Source: Candidatus Zixiibacteriota bacterium (GTDB lineage: Bacteria; Zixibacteria; MSB-5A5; GN15; FEB-12). Taken from it: a stretch of 39,548 nucleotides of DNA. The number at the start of each line of letters is the position of its first letter. Positions within the stretch are counted from its first letter, which is position 1. This document shows positions 1 to 8,573 of this stretch, in pieces. The position numbers were made by a program, and so were the translations under genes. The stretch is from assembly GCA_024276275.1 (NCBI GenBank), contig JAJRXM010000014.1, positions 1-39,548 of the forward strand. The letters are read 5' to 3'. Below the pieces are notes generated by a model. The model saw only the letters and a program-made list of their open reading frames with translations. It did no database searches and had not been told where the DNA came from.

Positions 1-1
1 C

Positions 2-1501
2 AGTGATATGCAACGGTTCTATTCAATTGCCGATGATAACGCTCTGCTGGCAATCCCACGTCGTAAAATTCATATAGACGGTGATTCGGTTTATATCTTT
101 CATCAATCAGCCGGTGCTTCAAGCCGTTATTTGCTATACTCATCCGATAAAGGAACTAGCTGGGATACAGTCGGCTTCGGGAATCAGGATGGTAATATAG
201 GCGGAGATTATTATGATTCCCACTTTCATTCGTGGTATGCAGACGGAATGCATTTTTGTACCGGTCAGGCAACCAATGTTCCACTTTGGTATCGTTTTAT
301 CAACAAACCGGTTCAATCGGGAGCTGACAAAGAAAATCAAATAATTTTAGATAATCGCAATATGAACTGGGTGCCGACAATCGCGGCATCATCTGCCGAT
401 GAAATTTGGATGGTCGCCCGATATACTGCCGACTCACTTGTCTATTACCATACTACAGACCGTTTTCAAACTGTTGCCCATACCGGATTTATAGGAAATG
501 TAAATCTACCCAGAATTGATATGCGGATAGGCTCTTGCATGGATGAAAACGGTAATGCCATATTTGTCGCACTTTTATCAGGTATGGGTGGTGGGCAGGA
601 CGGGTATTACTATTGGCAATGGGATGATACCGAGCAGACTTTTGTCGGTCGGGCAGATTCGGCAATTGCTATCGGAAATATAGGTATGCCACAACGGGGA
701 TGGTCTATCAATTATGTCAAAGGCAGACTTCATTTGGTTTATGCCGATGCTCCCTGGCAATCAGGCACAACTTATATACATCATTTATATCAGGACGGTC
801 TCGGTGGATGGACTCATGATACCGCTACAGTTATAGGAGCAGATATCGGTATTTTATCATACCCTATTTTAACCTCCCGCTTTGACTCTCTGTATCTTTT
901 TTATAACACAACTCCTGAAATCAGTATGAAAATTTTTGACCTCAACAGTTTAACTTGGCAACCTGATTCTCTTGTTATTGCTCCAGCTTCTGAGTCTGCC
1001 CGTTCGATCCAAGTTCCCCAAACTGTATATGGTGATTTTATTCCGATTACCTGGATTAACAGAACAACTAAAATTTTAACCTATAGATCAGTTCTTATTT
1101 CCGGTAATCAGTTAGATACTGACAACGATGGTATCCCTGACGGAATAGATAACTGTCCCAATACAGCCAACTCCGACCAACTTGACACAGATTCTGATTT
1201 AATCGGCGATTTGTGTGATAACTGTCCTGTGCATGCGAATAATTTACAAGAAGATTTTGACAATGACGGTATCGGTGATGCCTGTTGCTGTATAGGTGAA
1301 AGAGGAGACCTTAACGGAAACAACGGTATTGATATTTCAGATATTGTCTTTATGGTATCTTACCAGTTAGGTGGAGGTACTGCTCCTAATTGTGTGTTAC
1401 TGGCAGATCTTGACAATAGCGGAATAGTTGATATTTCAGATATAGTTTATCTAATTAATTTTGCATTTAACAATGGCCCCATGCCGATTGCTTGTGAATA
1501 G
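2..1501 (+). CDS. Secreted protein with Asp-box, thrombospondin type 3 loops and dockerin-like end (5' partial)
   Basis: The reading frame is open to the left edge, and the first in-window ATG (position 8) has no signal peptide after it, so the true start lies upstream. An Asp-box (SSDKGTSW, about residues 45-52 from that ATG) suggests a sialidase-like beta-propeller, though only one box is clear. From about residue 371 come calcium-binding thrombospondin type 3 loops (DTDNDGIPDGIDNCPN, then DTDSDLIGDLCDNCP and DFDNDGIGDAC). The last 65 residues hold two dockerin-like loops (GDLNGNNGIDISD and ADLDNSGIVDISD). Such ends are common on surface proteins of FCB candidate phyla. It is probably exported and calcium-stabilised. 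Its ligand or substrate is unknown. It ends 5 bases before a convergent gene, with no terminator visible between them. Confidence 0.8.
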   Translation, partial: SDMQRFYSIADDNALLAIPRRKIHIDGDSVYIFHQSAGASSRYLLYSSDKGTSWDTVGFGNQDGNIGGDYYDSHFHSWYADGMHFCTGQATNVPLWYRFINKPVQSGADKENQIILDNRNMNWVPTIAASSADEIWMVARYTADSLVYYHTTDRFQTVAHTGFIGNVNLPRIDMRIGSCMDENGNAIFVALLSGMGGGQDGYYYWQWDDTEQTFVGRADSAIAIGNIGMPQRGWSINYVKGRLHLVYADAPWQSGTTYIHHLYQDGLGGWTHDTATVIGADIGILSYPILTSRFDSLYLFYNTTPEISMKIFDLNSLTWQPDSLVIAPASESARSIQVPQTVYGDFIPITWINRTTKILTYRSVLISGNQLDTDNDGIPDGIDNCPNTANSDQLDTDSDLIGDLCDNCPVHANNLQEDFDNDGIGDACCCIGERGDLNGNNGIDISDIVFMVSYQLGGGTAPNCVLLADLDNSGIVDISDIVYLINFAFNNGPMPIACE

Positions 1502-1506
1502 GATTG

Positions 1507-2988
1507 TTATCTACGTAAAAGTTTGAATCGTAATTTTTGTAACATACTGTGTATTTCTACTTTTTCTTCATTATAGAAAAATCCAAATAAATATAAAATT
1601 ACCGGAAAAGTTAGGGCAAGTATGGTTCTTACAATAGCCGAGAGTATCACAGACGGTATGTAAATTAAATCAATAGCATAATAAAAACCGATTCCACCAC
1701 CGATTAAAATAAGTACTCTTCCCCATTCAACATGAATCTTATGTAGTTTATTCGAGAAATAATAACATAGGGATGTTCTTAAAGTATAACTGATAAGAGT
1801 TGCAAATCCTGCTCCCCAAACGCCGTACTTTTTTATTAAGATAAAATTTAACGCCAAGTTTACTATCGCATTAATAACATTGATATATGCAAAGTATTTT
1901 GTTTTTTTCTCTACCATAATTCCAATATTAAAATGATAGAAAAAACTGAATACAATATGTGCCAAGGTAATCAGAGGAATTATCTTATACGAATCCCAAT
2001 ATGCTTCCGCTGCCATCACATGCACTATATCACGAGAAAGAACCGAAATTACCAATCCGCCTAAAATAAGTACAAATGTATAATAGGTGAAAATTCGGCA
2101 GAAAATTTCTTCCGACCGACCTTTTTTAAACATCTCAAGACGGCGAGGTCCCCATATTTGATTAAACGGTGTTGTAACAAAATTATTTACAAGAACACCG
2201 AATTTATACCCTAAAGAATACAAACCTGTCTCGGCAATTGAGACATATTGTTTTATAAAAAGTCTATCCGATGCTACTACTAAATAAGATGCCAAGTTTG
2301 ACGGTATCAACGGCAGTCCAAATTTGAGCAGTTTTTTCATAATATCATAGGAAATATTAAAGCCGATTTTTCTAAAAATAATCGGTGAAACTATTAACAG
2401 GTTTGCACTTGATACTATAATAGTGCTTAAAAAGATTCCCCAAACTCCCATTTCTAAATAGACCAAGAAAAATATATTCAAACTGACGTTTACAATAAGA
2501 GTTGAAAGAGAAATTATTACAACTGTTTTTGAATTTTTATTGATACGAAAATAATTAGTGTTGATATCATTTAATACTCCAAATCCCATTGCTGCAAAAG
2601 ATACATAAAAATATTTTGCCAAATCAGCAGAATCTAAAACAAGCTCCGCAAGTGTTGATGAGAAAAACATCAGTACTGCAATAGTGGCTAAAGCCAACCC
2701 TCCTAATCCTAAAAAGGCTGTACTTACATCTGTGTTCCTCTCTTTTTGGTCATTGGTTTCAAAGTAAAAAACTGCAATACCGGAAACTATTCCCATCCCT
2801 ATAACTGTATGTAAAAGCGAAACGACAACATGTACAAGTTCCATTATACCGTATTCGGTAGGAGTAATATAGGAAGTGTATAACGGTATCATAAAGAAAC
2901 TGACTACCCGTCCGATTATCGGTGCCATTCCGTATATAGAACTATGTTTCAGTAAGAGTGATGTTTCTTTTTTTATTGATTCAGTCAT
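1507..2988 (-). CDS. Polysaccharide flippase (Wzx/MATE-like, MOP superfamily)
   Basis: A 493-residue integral membrane protein with about 12 to 14 hydrophobic segments and the N-terminal pattern of polysaccharide-biosynthesis flippases (HSSIYGMAPIIGRVVSFFMI, then PLYTSYITPTEYGIMELV). The family moves undecaprenyl-linked oligosaccharides across the inner membrane. A basic C-terminal tail (KLRFKLLRR) fits a cytoplasmic end. Its start overlaps the end of the upstream glycosyltransferase gene by 8 bases, so the two are probably translated together. It is the only flippase in the window and may serve the large polysaccharide locus on the other strand as well. The family call is firm; the substrate is unknown. 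Confidence 0.88.
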   Translation of the reverse strand: MTESIKKETSLLLKHSSIYGMAPIIGRVVSFFMIPLYTSYITPTEYGIMELVHVVVSLLHTVIGMGIVSGIAVFYFETNDQKERNTDVSTAFLGLGGLALATIAVLMFFSSTLAELVLDSADLAKYFYVSFAAMGFGVLNDINTNYFRINKNSKTVVIISLSTLIVNVSLNIFFLVYLEMGVWGIFLSTIIVSSANLLIVSPIIFRKIGFNISYDIMKKLLKFGLPLIPSNLASYLVVASDRLFIKQYVSIAETGLYSLGYKFGVLVNNFVTTPFNQIWGPRRLEMFKKGRSEEIFCRIFTYYTFVLILGGLVISVLSRDIVHVMAAEAYWDSYKIIPLITLAHIVFSFFYHFNIGIMVEKKTKYFAYINVINAIVNLALNFILIKKYGVWGAGFATLISYTLRTSLCYYFSNKLHKIHVEWGRVLILIGGGIGFYYAIDLIYIPSVILSAIVRTILALTFPVILYLFGFFYNEEKVEIHSMLQKLRFKLLRR

Positions 2989-4324
2989 TTTTATTTATTG
3001 ATAAAACATTGTTTAAGATATCTGCCAACTTTTTATTTTGTTCTTTTCTGTCATATTCAGGAGGTAAATCAAACTGCGAAACTCTTTCCCCACTTTGATT
3101 TTTCCAAATTTGAAACTGTTCATTCAAAAACAGAATTGTTTTATCTTTATCTTCAGATGTAACCGCAAGCCCTCTGTTATATTTTTTAATTGCATCTGCG
3201 GCCATACCCTCGGGAAGAAATCCTAAAATCGGTCTTTTGGTACAGATATATTCATACAATTTTGCGGGCATAACATTTTTACCCCCCGGATCAAATCCTA
3301 GAATAAGCAGAAGTAAATCAGATGCCCATAGTTTTGGAAGAATCTGTTTTTGAGGTATATGTTTTTCAAATTGCACTATCGGTTCAAGAACTGTTCCAAT
3401 TAAAGATTTTTCATAACCGGGAGTATTGCCTATAAAAAGAACCTTAATATTATCTTTGACTTCTTTGTTCTGAGTTACCCATTCATGCAGCACTTCAAAA
3501 AAGAAATTCGGATTTCTGTTACCGTACAAAGAACCGAGATGTAAAATTGTAAATTTTTCATTTTTTGTCGTCGGAAACTGTATATCAGAAAAATCATCAG
3601 CATCAACACCGTTTGTTATTGCCCGAAACTGTTCTTGTTTTTTATATCTGTTATTATCAAACAAAGCATTTGAGAAACCGGTTGTAGCACTCACTATCGC
3701 GGAAGCTCTTTTTATTGCCCGTTTCTCATAAAATCTGTCAACTTTTTTATATTCCCATGGAAGATTGCGATTATGGTATGATTCGTTTTGTGTCCACAAA
3801 TCACGATAATCCATTACAAAAGGTTTACCGGTCAGATAAGAAAGAATAGTACCGATGATATGTACCGATGCCGGCGGAGAGGTTGAAAGGATAATATCTA
3901 CCTTTTCATTTTTAATAGCTTGTAAACCTTTTAGAACAGCAAACGGAATCCAAAAGTTATGGATATCAGGAATTGATATAATTGTTTTAATATACTTTTT
4001 AATTTTTGCAGAAAGAGAATTATCCGTTTGTATTTGCGTACTACTTTGTTTTGCAGATGTTGCCCCCGAACTGTTTTCTGTAGGCTGTGTTTTACTGTCC
4101 CACCATTGAATCGGAGAAAAATATTTTGAACGATATATCGGAAGCGACGAATCCAATTGCTTGAGACTTTCTTCGTCATAGGCATAGTTAAACCCACCCT
4201 GTACTGTCAACACAACCGGCTGCCAGTCATAGAGAGGTAGAAACTTGCATGCTTTGACTACACGAAATCCCCCAACAGCTGCCATCGGTGGAAAAACATA
4301 TGAAACTATCAATACTTTTTTCAT
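2981..4324 (-). CDS. Glycosyltransferase, GT4-like
   Basis: A 447-residue GT-B fold enzyme. The N-terminus reads MKKVLIVSYVFPPMAAVGG, the usual first strand and glycine-rich loop. HLGSLYGNRNP opens the C-terminal Rossmann domain, and the segment MPAKLYEYICTKRPILGF carries the conserved glutamate region that contacts the sugar nucleotide. An earlier in-frame ATG at 4372 would add 16 residues, but it lies inside a terminator-like hairpin and gives a non-family leader, so the ATG at 4322-4324 was chosen. No good ribosome binding site is seen. It sits between the methyltransferase-kinase gene and the flippase and probably adds a sugar to the lipid-linked repeat unit. Donor and acceptor cannot be read from the sequence. 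Confidence 0.85.
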   Translation of the reverse strand: MKKVLIVSYVFPPMAAVGGFRVVKACKFLPLYDWQPVVLTVQGGFNYAYDEESLKQLDSSLPIYRSKYFSPIQWWDSKTQPTENSSGATSAKQSSTQIQTDNSLSAKIKKYIKTIISIPDIHNFWIPFAVLKGLQAIKNEKVDIILSTSPPASVHIIGTILSYLTGKPFVMDYRDLWTQNESYHNRNLPWEYKKVDRFYEKRAIKRASAIVSATTGFSNALFDNNRYKKQEQFRAITNGVDADDFSDIQFPTTKNEKFTILHLGSLYGNRNPNFFFEVLHEWVTQNKEVKDNIKVLFIGNTPGYEKSLIGTVLEPIVQFEKHIPQKQILPKLWASDLLLLILGFDPGGKNVMPAKLYEYICTKRPILGFLPEGMAADAIKKYNRGLAVTSEDKDKTILFLNEQFQIWKNQSGERVSQFDLPPEYDRKEQNKKLADILNNVLSINKND

Positions 4325-4338
4325 CTTATAACAATCAT

Positions 4339-4367
4339 AAAAAAACCTGTGTAAAAAAACAGGTTTT
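4339..4367 (-). terminator. Rho-independent terminator after the methyltransferase-kinase gene
   Basis: Read on the minus strand, AAAACCTG (4367-4360) and CAGGTTTT (4349-4342) form an 8-bp stem around a 10-base loop, and the 3' arm runs into a stretch of seven Ts. It lies just after the stop of the 702-residue gene and just before the glycosyltransferase start. It could therefore reduce, but perhaps not abolish, read-through to the next two genes. The stem is AT-rich, so strength is uncertain. Confidence 0.55.
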
Positions 4368-4399
4368 AACATTAATTATTTATTTCGTAATTCTTCTGT

Positions 4400-6508
4400 T
4401 TAATTAAATGTATCGGATATATTTTCAAGAACTTTGTGAAAAAGAGGTTCTAGTTTCTGTTTTGAATATCGTCCTGATTCAAATTTTGACATATAATAGA
4501 CATGATTCAACCATGCTAATCTTACTGATTTTGTTAACTCTTCTATACCTGAATCTAAAAACTCAAGACATTTTTCCATTTTTAGTATCTTCGGGAATGC
4601 ACTCATCTCTTTATTTTGCAATGCATTTATTACATCAGCCCATAATATATTTTGTCTATAGCGACAATAAGAAAGTATAAATTCTGCTAGATTTTTTGAT
4701 TTATACGGGGATAAACTCGTTTCATCAAAATCAATAATACCGCTTATTTGCAGTCCATTAACTAATATATTACTCATTGAAAAATCTGACTTTCTTAAAT
4801 AAAGCTTACTGTCAGCATGTTCAATAGAGTCAATAATACGATTTTTGACTCTTGTAAAAATCTCTTTCTGTTCATTTGTTTTGAGCAATGTTTCGAGAAA
4901 TTTGAACTTTCCACTGTATTCTAGAATTAACTCTTCCTTCTTATTTTGATCAAAGTCAATTAGGTTAAACTCTTTGAAAATATGAGGTAATTCTCTCATT
5001 ACTTCCATATCCAGAGCCGGTTTATCTTTTAAAGGTGACCCCGGACTACCTGTCTCAACAAAATACTTCTGCCCGTTATATTCACCTGTACAGATAGGTT
5101 TTGGTAGTATATTAGGAAGATACTCAAATGAATTATTTTGTTTTATTTTGTCTTGTAAAGTTTGTAAGTATCTGAAATTATTTCCGAAGAGACCGACAGT
5201 TCGCTTGGTCATCGGAACTTTTATAATATAAAAATTTTCTGAATTATTTTTTTCTTCTATAAAAATTGATAATTTTTCTTTTTTATTTGAGCTTATTGTT
5301 TTAATTCTGAAACTATCTGTTTTGATATTCTGCTTTTCCAAAAAGTCATGCATTACAGATTCAACCCACGGTTTTGGCTCCTTAGAGGTTGAAGCAATAA
5401 AGCCATACGATGTAACTGTTTTTTTATAAAGCCAATTCGGTATATAGGTAGCAATTCTTTCGTTTTTAGTACGCTGAATTTCTATTTCATCTTTATTCTC
5501 TAGATTAAAGATATTGTTTGGAGTGCGATACATAGGTTCTAAACCAAAAGTCTTGTTCTGAGAAAAACCTGCATCTCTCGCAAGTTTTTTCATTCCACCT
5601 AAGCTATAAGTAAACGTAATATACGGCCGACGTGACTGTGCTAATGATACAAGATGGGCGATAAACCTTGGATAAAGCGAGCCAAACCAAATAAACGAAT
5701 GATGATCAGGACGTTTACCAAAATACAACCGTGAGTATCTATTTTCAATTCCAACATACATCTCACCGTCATCTTTTAGTACACGATGCATTTCTTTTAA
5801 AAATCTTTTTTGTATCTCTCTCGGTTGGTGAGAGCCGTATACTTCTTCTAAATATGATTTAAACTTACTTAGTTTGTTTCGGTTTTGATACTTTTTTTCA
5901 AATTGTGACCAATCCGATGCTACCCATTCGAGAACTCCGTTTATAAATATCGTATCAAAACTGTTATCTTTAAACGGCAAATAAGGTCGGTCTCCCCCGC
6001 AAAAAAGATCAATATTATCAAACTGATAATATTTCTTCTTGAGTGCCAGAGTTTGTATTCTCTGTTTAGTAAGATCATAGGCTGTGACTTTTTTGGCGGT
6101 ACGAGCTAAATTAATAGTCGTATTATCCCAACCCGAACCAAAATTAAGGACATGGCTGTCAGGTTTGAGAGCTGTTAAATACTTATAAACAGTACGGCTT
6201 TCATCTACTAAATTTTCAACCCATTCGTTTTTTTGCTGATTATCGGGAATTTTATCAAGAATTTCTCTTAACAGTAATTCCCAATTGTTTGGGTCTCTGT
6301 TAATTTTTTCGTAATACTCTTCTAACTTTTCAGAAAGCCAATCTTTATTAGTCGGACAATAATAGAAATCCTTATTTTGAGAAAAAATAGGAATATCCCA
6401 TTTTTTGTCATATTGGAGAGAACAATTTTGACACTTGATTTGATTATTATCTTCCTGTAATTCCCCTTTACATTCTGGACAAATGAGATAGTCGGCTAAT
6501 AAAGTCAT
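4400..6508 (-). CDS. Zinc-ribbon methyltransferase fused to APH-type kinase
   Basis: A 702-residue fusion. Residues 1-45 form a Trm112-like zinc ribbon (C10, C13, C26, C29). Residues about 115-275 are a class I SAM-dependent methyltransferase: motif I is LNFGSGWDNTT, with GSG at 124-126, followed by FDTIFINGVLEW. The C-terminal third resembles aminoglycoside phosphotransferase-like kinases: SDFSMSNIL supplies the catalytic-loop Asp575 and Asn580, and IIDFDE supplies the metal-binding Asp593. The usual histidine of the HxD motif is replaced (RKSD). A kinase joined to a methyltransferase in a polysaccharide locus recalls WbdD, which caps O-antigen chains with phosphate and methyl groups. That parallel is inference. 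A good sigma-70 promoter lies upstream at 6636-6664, and a terminator-like hairpin follows the stop. Confidence 0.8.
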   Translation of the reverse strand: MTLLADYLICPECKGELQEDNNQIKCQNCSLQYDKKWDIPIFSQNKDFYYCPTNKDWLSEKLEEYYEKINRDPNNWELLLREILDKIPDNQQKNEWVENLVDESRTVYKYLTALKPDSHVLNFGSGWDNTTINLARTAKKVTAYDLTKQRIQTLALKKKYYQFDNIDLFCGGDRPYLPFKDNSFDTIFINGVLEWVASDWSQFEKKYQNRNKLSKFKSYLEEVYGSHQPREIQKRFLKEMHRVLKDDGEMYVGIENRYSRLYFGKRPDHHSFIWFGSLYPRFIAHLVSLAQSRRPYITFTYSLGGMKKLARDAGFSQNKTFGLEPMYRTPNNIFNLENKDEIEIQRTKNERIATYIPNWLYKKTVTSYGFIASTSKEPKPWVESVMHDFLEKQNIKTDSFRIKTISSNKKEKLSIFIEEKNNSENFYIIKVPMTKRTVGLFGNNFRYLQTLQDKIKQNNSFEYLPNILPKPICTGEYNGQKYFVETGSPGSPLKDKPALDMEVMRELPHIFKEFNLIDFDQNKKEELILEYSGKFKFLETLLKTNEQKEIFTRVKNRIIDSIEHADSKLYLRKSDFSMSNILVNGLQISGIIDFDETSLSPYKSKNLAEFILSYCRYRQNILWADVINALQNKEMSAFPKILKMEKCLEFLDSGIEELTKSVRLAWLNHVYYMSKFESGRYSKQKLEPLFHKVLENISDTFN

Positions 6509-6635
6509 TTAATTCTCAATTTTTTAATCATAGTTAATAAAAAGGTTTACAGAAATCTATTTTCATCCAACAGTATTATGTTACACTTCCTGAAATATCT
6601 TTCTAAAGTGTGCATAAATACTAATCATGTTTACT

Positions 6636-6664
6636 ATAGTAATCTTAACCATTGAAAATATCAA
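6636..6664 (-). promoter_or_regulatory. Sigma-70-type promoter for the methyltransferase-kinase gene
   Basis: On the minus strand TTGATA (6664-6659) is followed by 17 bases and TACTAT (6641-6636). This would start transcription near 6629, giving a leader of about 120 bases before the ATG at 6508. It is five of six at the -35 and five of six at the -10, and lies in a non-coding stretch of about 255 bases between two minus-strand genes. Confidence 0.55.
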
Positions 6665-6763
6665 GATTTATAACACAGAAAGTATTAAATTGTTTACAAA
6701 AGCTTTCAAAATAGGGGTATTTTTTAGATTATGATTTATGACAGAGAAAAAAAGCTATATTTA

Positions 6764-7336
6764 TCAATTATCTGTTGTTTCAGATGTATCTTTTTTTTCT
6801 CTTTTCCCTATATAACGAGCCGGATTTCCTGCTAATATAGAATTAGGCGGAAATTTTTTAGCTCCGACCACAGCTCCGGCTGAAACAATACAGCCATCGC
6901 CAAGCTCAGCTCCGGGCATTATAAAAGCATTAGCACCAACCCAAACACGTTTACCTATAACGACCTTTTTAAAGTCATATCCTTGTTTAAAAACCCCAAC
7001 ATCCGGGTCATCAAATCTATGGTTTTGAGTCCAAATACTAACTCCCGGTCCAAAACAGGATTCATCACCTATTTCAAGACCTCCGCCTGCTTGAAAAAAA
7101 TTATCCACTCCTAAATAGACATCACTACCGAGTTGAATTTTGTCGATATTTCTGATTTGCAGACCGGTTGCTATGACAACATTTTTCCCCACAGCTCCGA
7201 ACCGTTTTGACAATACTTGTTTTCTGATAGCATATCCTGATTCTCCGGGAAGATTCCGAATCAGAAAAAACCGCATCCGAAAACGACCTTCTTTGGTCAG
7301 CATTTCACGAAGTAATAATCTAAAATAACGATACAT
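6764..7336 (-). CDS. Hexapeptide-repeat acyltransferase (left-handed beta-helix)
   Basis: A 190-residue protein with isoleucine-rich hexapeptide turns from about residue 50 (KNVVIATGLQIRN, DKIQLGSDVYLGVDN). The acetyltransferase signature follows (WTQNHRFDDP with the likely catalytic histidine, VVIGKRVWVGANAFIMPGAE, GAVVGAK). It ends in the family tail PPNSILAGNPARYIG. The closest well-known relatives are WcaF and maltose O-acetyltransferase types, which transfer acetyl groups from acetyl-CoA to sugars. Here it probably O-acetylates a polysaccharide precursor. It is divergent from the epimerase gene across a 276-base spacer and is not obviously part of the 702-residue gene's transcript, which has its own promoter downstream. 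Its sequence differs from the three membrane-anchored acyltransferases elsewhere in the window. Confidence 0.85.
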   Translation of the reverse strand: MYRYFRLLLREMLTKEGRFRMRFFLIRNLPGESGYAIRKQVLSKRFGAVGKNVVIATGLQIRNIDKIQLGSDVYLGVDNFFQAGGGLEIGDESCFGPGVSIWTQNHRFDDPDVGVFKQGYDFKKVVIGKRVWVGANAFIMPGAELGDGCIVSAGAVVGAKKFPPNSILAGNPARYIGKREKKDTSETTDN

Positions 7337-7553
7337 ATATAACCTTTTTCTGTGTCTATTCTTTTTTTAAATAGTATTTATTTAATATATCGTCACAGTA
7401 TGTTAAAAATCAATAATTTTCTCGTTTCAAGTATATCTCTATTATTAACCGAATAGATTTGCGATAAAAAGCGGAAAATAATTCCACATCTTCTTTCTTT
7501 ACAAGTGGTTCCGCTATTTATATTTAGATTTCCAGGTCCCTCGCCGATAATAC

Positions 7554-7581
7554 TTGACATAGACATAAGATAGGCTAAAAT
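7554..7581 (+). promoter_or_regulatory. Sigma-70-type promoter of the exopolysaccharide locus
   Basis: TTGACA (7554-7559), a 16-base spacer, then TAAAAT (7576-7581). Predicted start is near 7588, about 25 bases before the ATG of the epimerase gene. It is the only strong promoter seen ahead of the long plus-strand gene run, and it closely resembles the tRNA promoter at 36212. A 9-codon frame (7605-7634) in the leader overlaps the epimerase start. It may be chance. Confidence 0.65.
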
Positions 7582-7612
7582 TAGAGTAACTTCAAACCGA
7601 GAAAATGGACAA

Positions 7613-8569
7613 ATGCCCAATTCAATTTGTATAACCGGAGGAGCCGGTTTTATAGGCTCACATGTTACCGAAAGACTTCTTGCTGAAGGTCACAAAATAT
7701 CTGTAATTGACAATTTTAATGACTTTTATGACCCGTCTATTAAGCACAATAATATTAAACATTTTTTAGATAATGAAAATTTCAAACTTTATGAATCCGA
7801 TATTAGAAATTCAACTGAGATTGAGAAGATTTTCAAAGAAAATAAGTTTGATGAACTAATTCATTTAGCCGCAATGGCAGGTGTAAGACCGTCAATTGAA
7901 GACCCTGTTTTATATAACGATATAAACCTCATCGGTACAATGCATTTATTGGAAGCTTGTCGTAAAAACAATATCAGAAAACTGATATTTGCATCATCTT
8001 CATCGGTTTACGGTAATAACAAAAAAGTCCCCTTTTCTGAAACGGATCCGGTTGACAACCCTATTTCTCCTTATGCCTCTACAAAAAAATCAGGTGAACT
8101 TATGGTCTATACCTATCATCATTTGTATAACATCAAATCCGCATGTCTACGTTTCTTTACAGTCTATGGACCGAAACAGAGACCTGAGATGGCGATTCAT
8201 CTTTTTACTGATAAAATTTATAACGGTGAAGAAATTCAAATGTTCGGTGATGGTAGTTCTATGAGAGATTATACCTTTGTCGATGACATCGTTGACGGTA
8301 TATTAAGCTGTCGTATTGCGGACTACAAATATGAAGTATTTAACCTCGGAAGGTCTGACACAATTAAGCTTTCTGAGTTAATTAAAAAAATTGAAAATAA
8401 ATTAGGAATAAAGGCAAAGATAAAACGGTTAGAACTCCAACCGGGTGATGTAGACCAAACTTATGCCGATACTTCCAAAGCAAAGAAGATTTTACAATAT
8501 AACCCGAAAGTCTCTATTGATATCGGGTTAGATAAATTTATAGATTGGTATTTAAAAAACAAAGGGTAA
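7613..8569 (+). CDS. NAD-dependent epimerase, UDP-glucuronate 4-epimerase-like
   Basis: A 318-residue short-chain dehydrogenase/reductase of the extended type. The NAD-binding motif GGAGFIGS is at residues 9-16. The catalytic serine region FASSSSVYG is near 130, and Tyr154 with Lys158 sit in SPYASTKKS. The segment LRFFTVYGPKQRPEMA and the order of motifs match UDP-glucuronate 4-epimerases (LspL/CapI type). With the UDP-glucose dehydrogenase four bases downstream, the pair would make UDP-GlcA and convert it to UDP-GalA in the cytoplasm. A GalE-like or dehydratase activity cannot be excluded. The start has only a weak ribosome binding site (GGA) but follows a strong promoter. It is the first gene of the plus-strand locus. 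Confidence 0.85.
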   Translation: MPNSICITGGAGFIGSHVTERLLAEGHKISVIDNFNDFYDPSIKHNNIKHFLDNENFKLYESDIRNSTEIEKIFKENKFDELIHLAAMAGVRPSIEDPVLYNDINLIGTMHLLEACRKNNIRKLIFASSSSVYGNNKKVPFSETDPVDNPISPYASTKKSGELMVYTYHHLYNIKSACLRFFTVYGPKQRPEMAIHLFTDKIYNGEEIQMFGDGSSMRDYTFVDDIVDGILSCRIADYKYEVFNLGRSDTIKLSELIKKIENKLGIKAKIKRLELQPGDVDQTYADTSKAKKILQYNPKVSIDIGLDKFIDWYLKNKG

Positions 8570-8573
8570 TTAA

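Noticed and set aside
4325-4372. Upstream ATG for the glycosyltransferase (16 extra residues)
   Set aside because: The added codons lie in a terminator hairpin and give a leader unlike the family, which starts at MKKVLIVSYVFPP.
7393-7620. Minus-strand frame of 75 codons
   Set aside because: It covers the divergent promoter region and the epimerase start, has no ribosome binding site and no family resemblance.
7605-7634. Nine-codon upstream frame overlapping the epimerase start
   Set aside because: Has no clear ribosome binding site and can arise by chance; mentioned only with the promoter.
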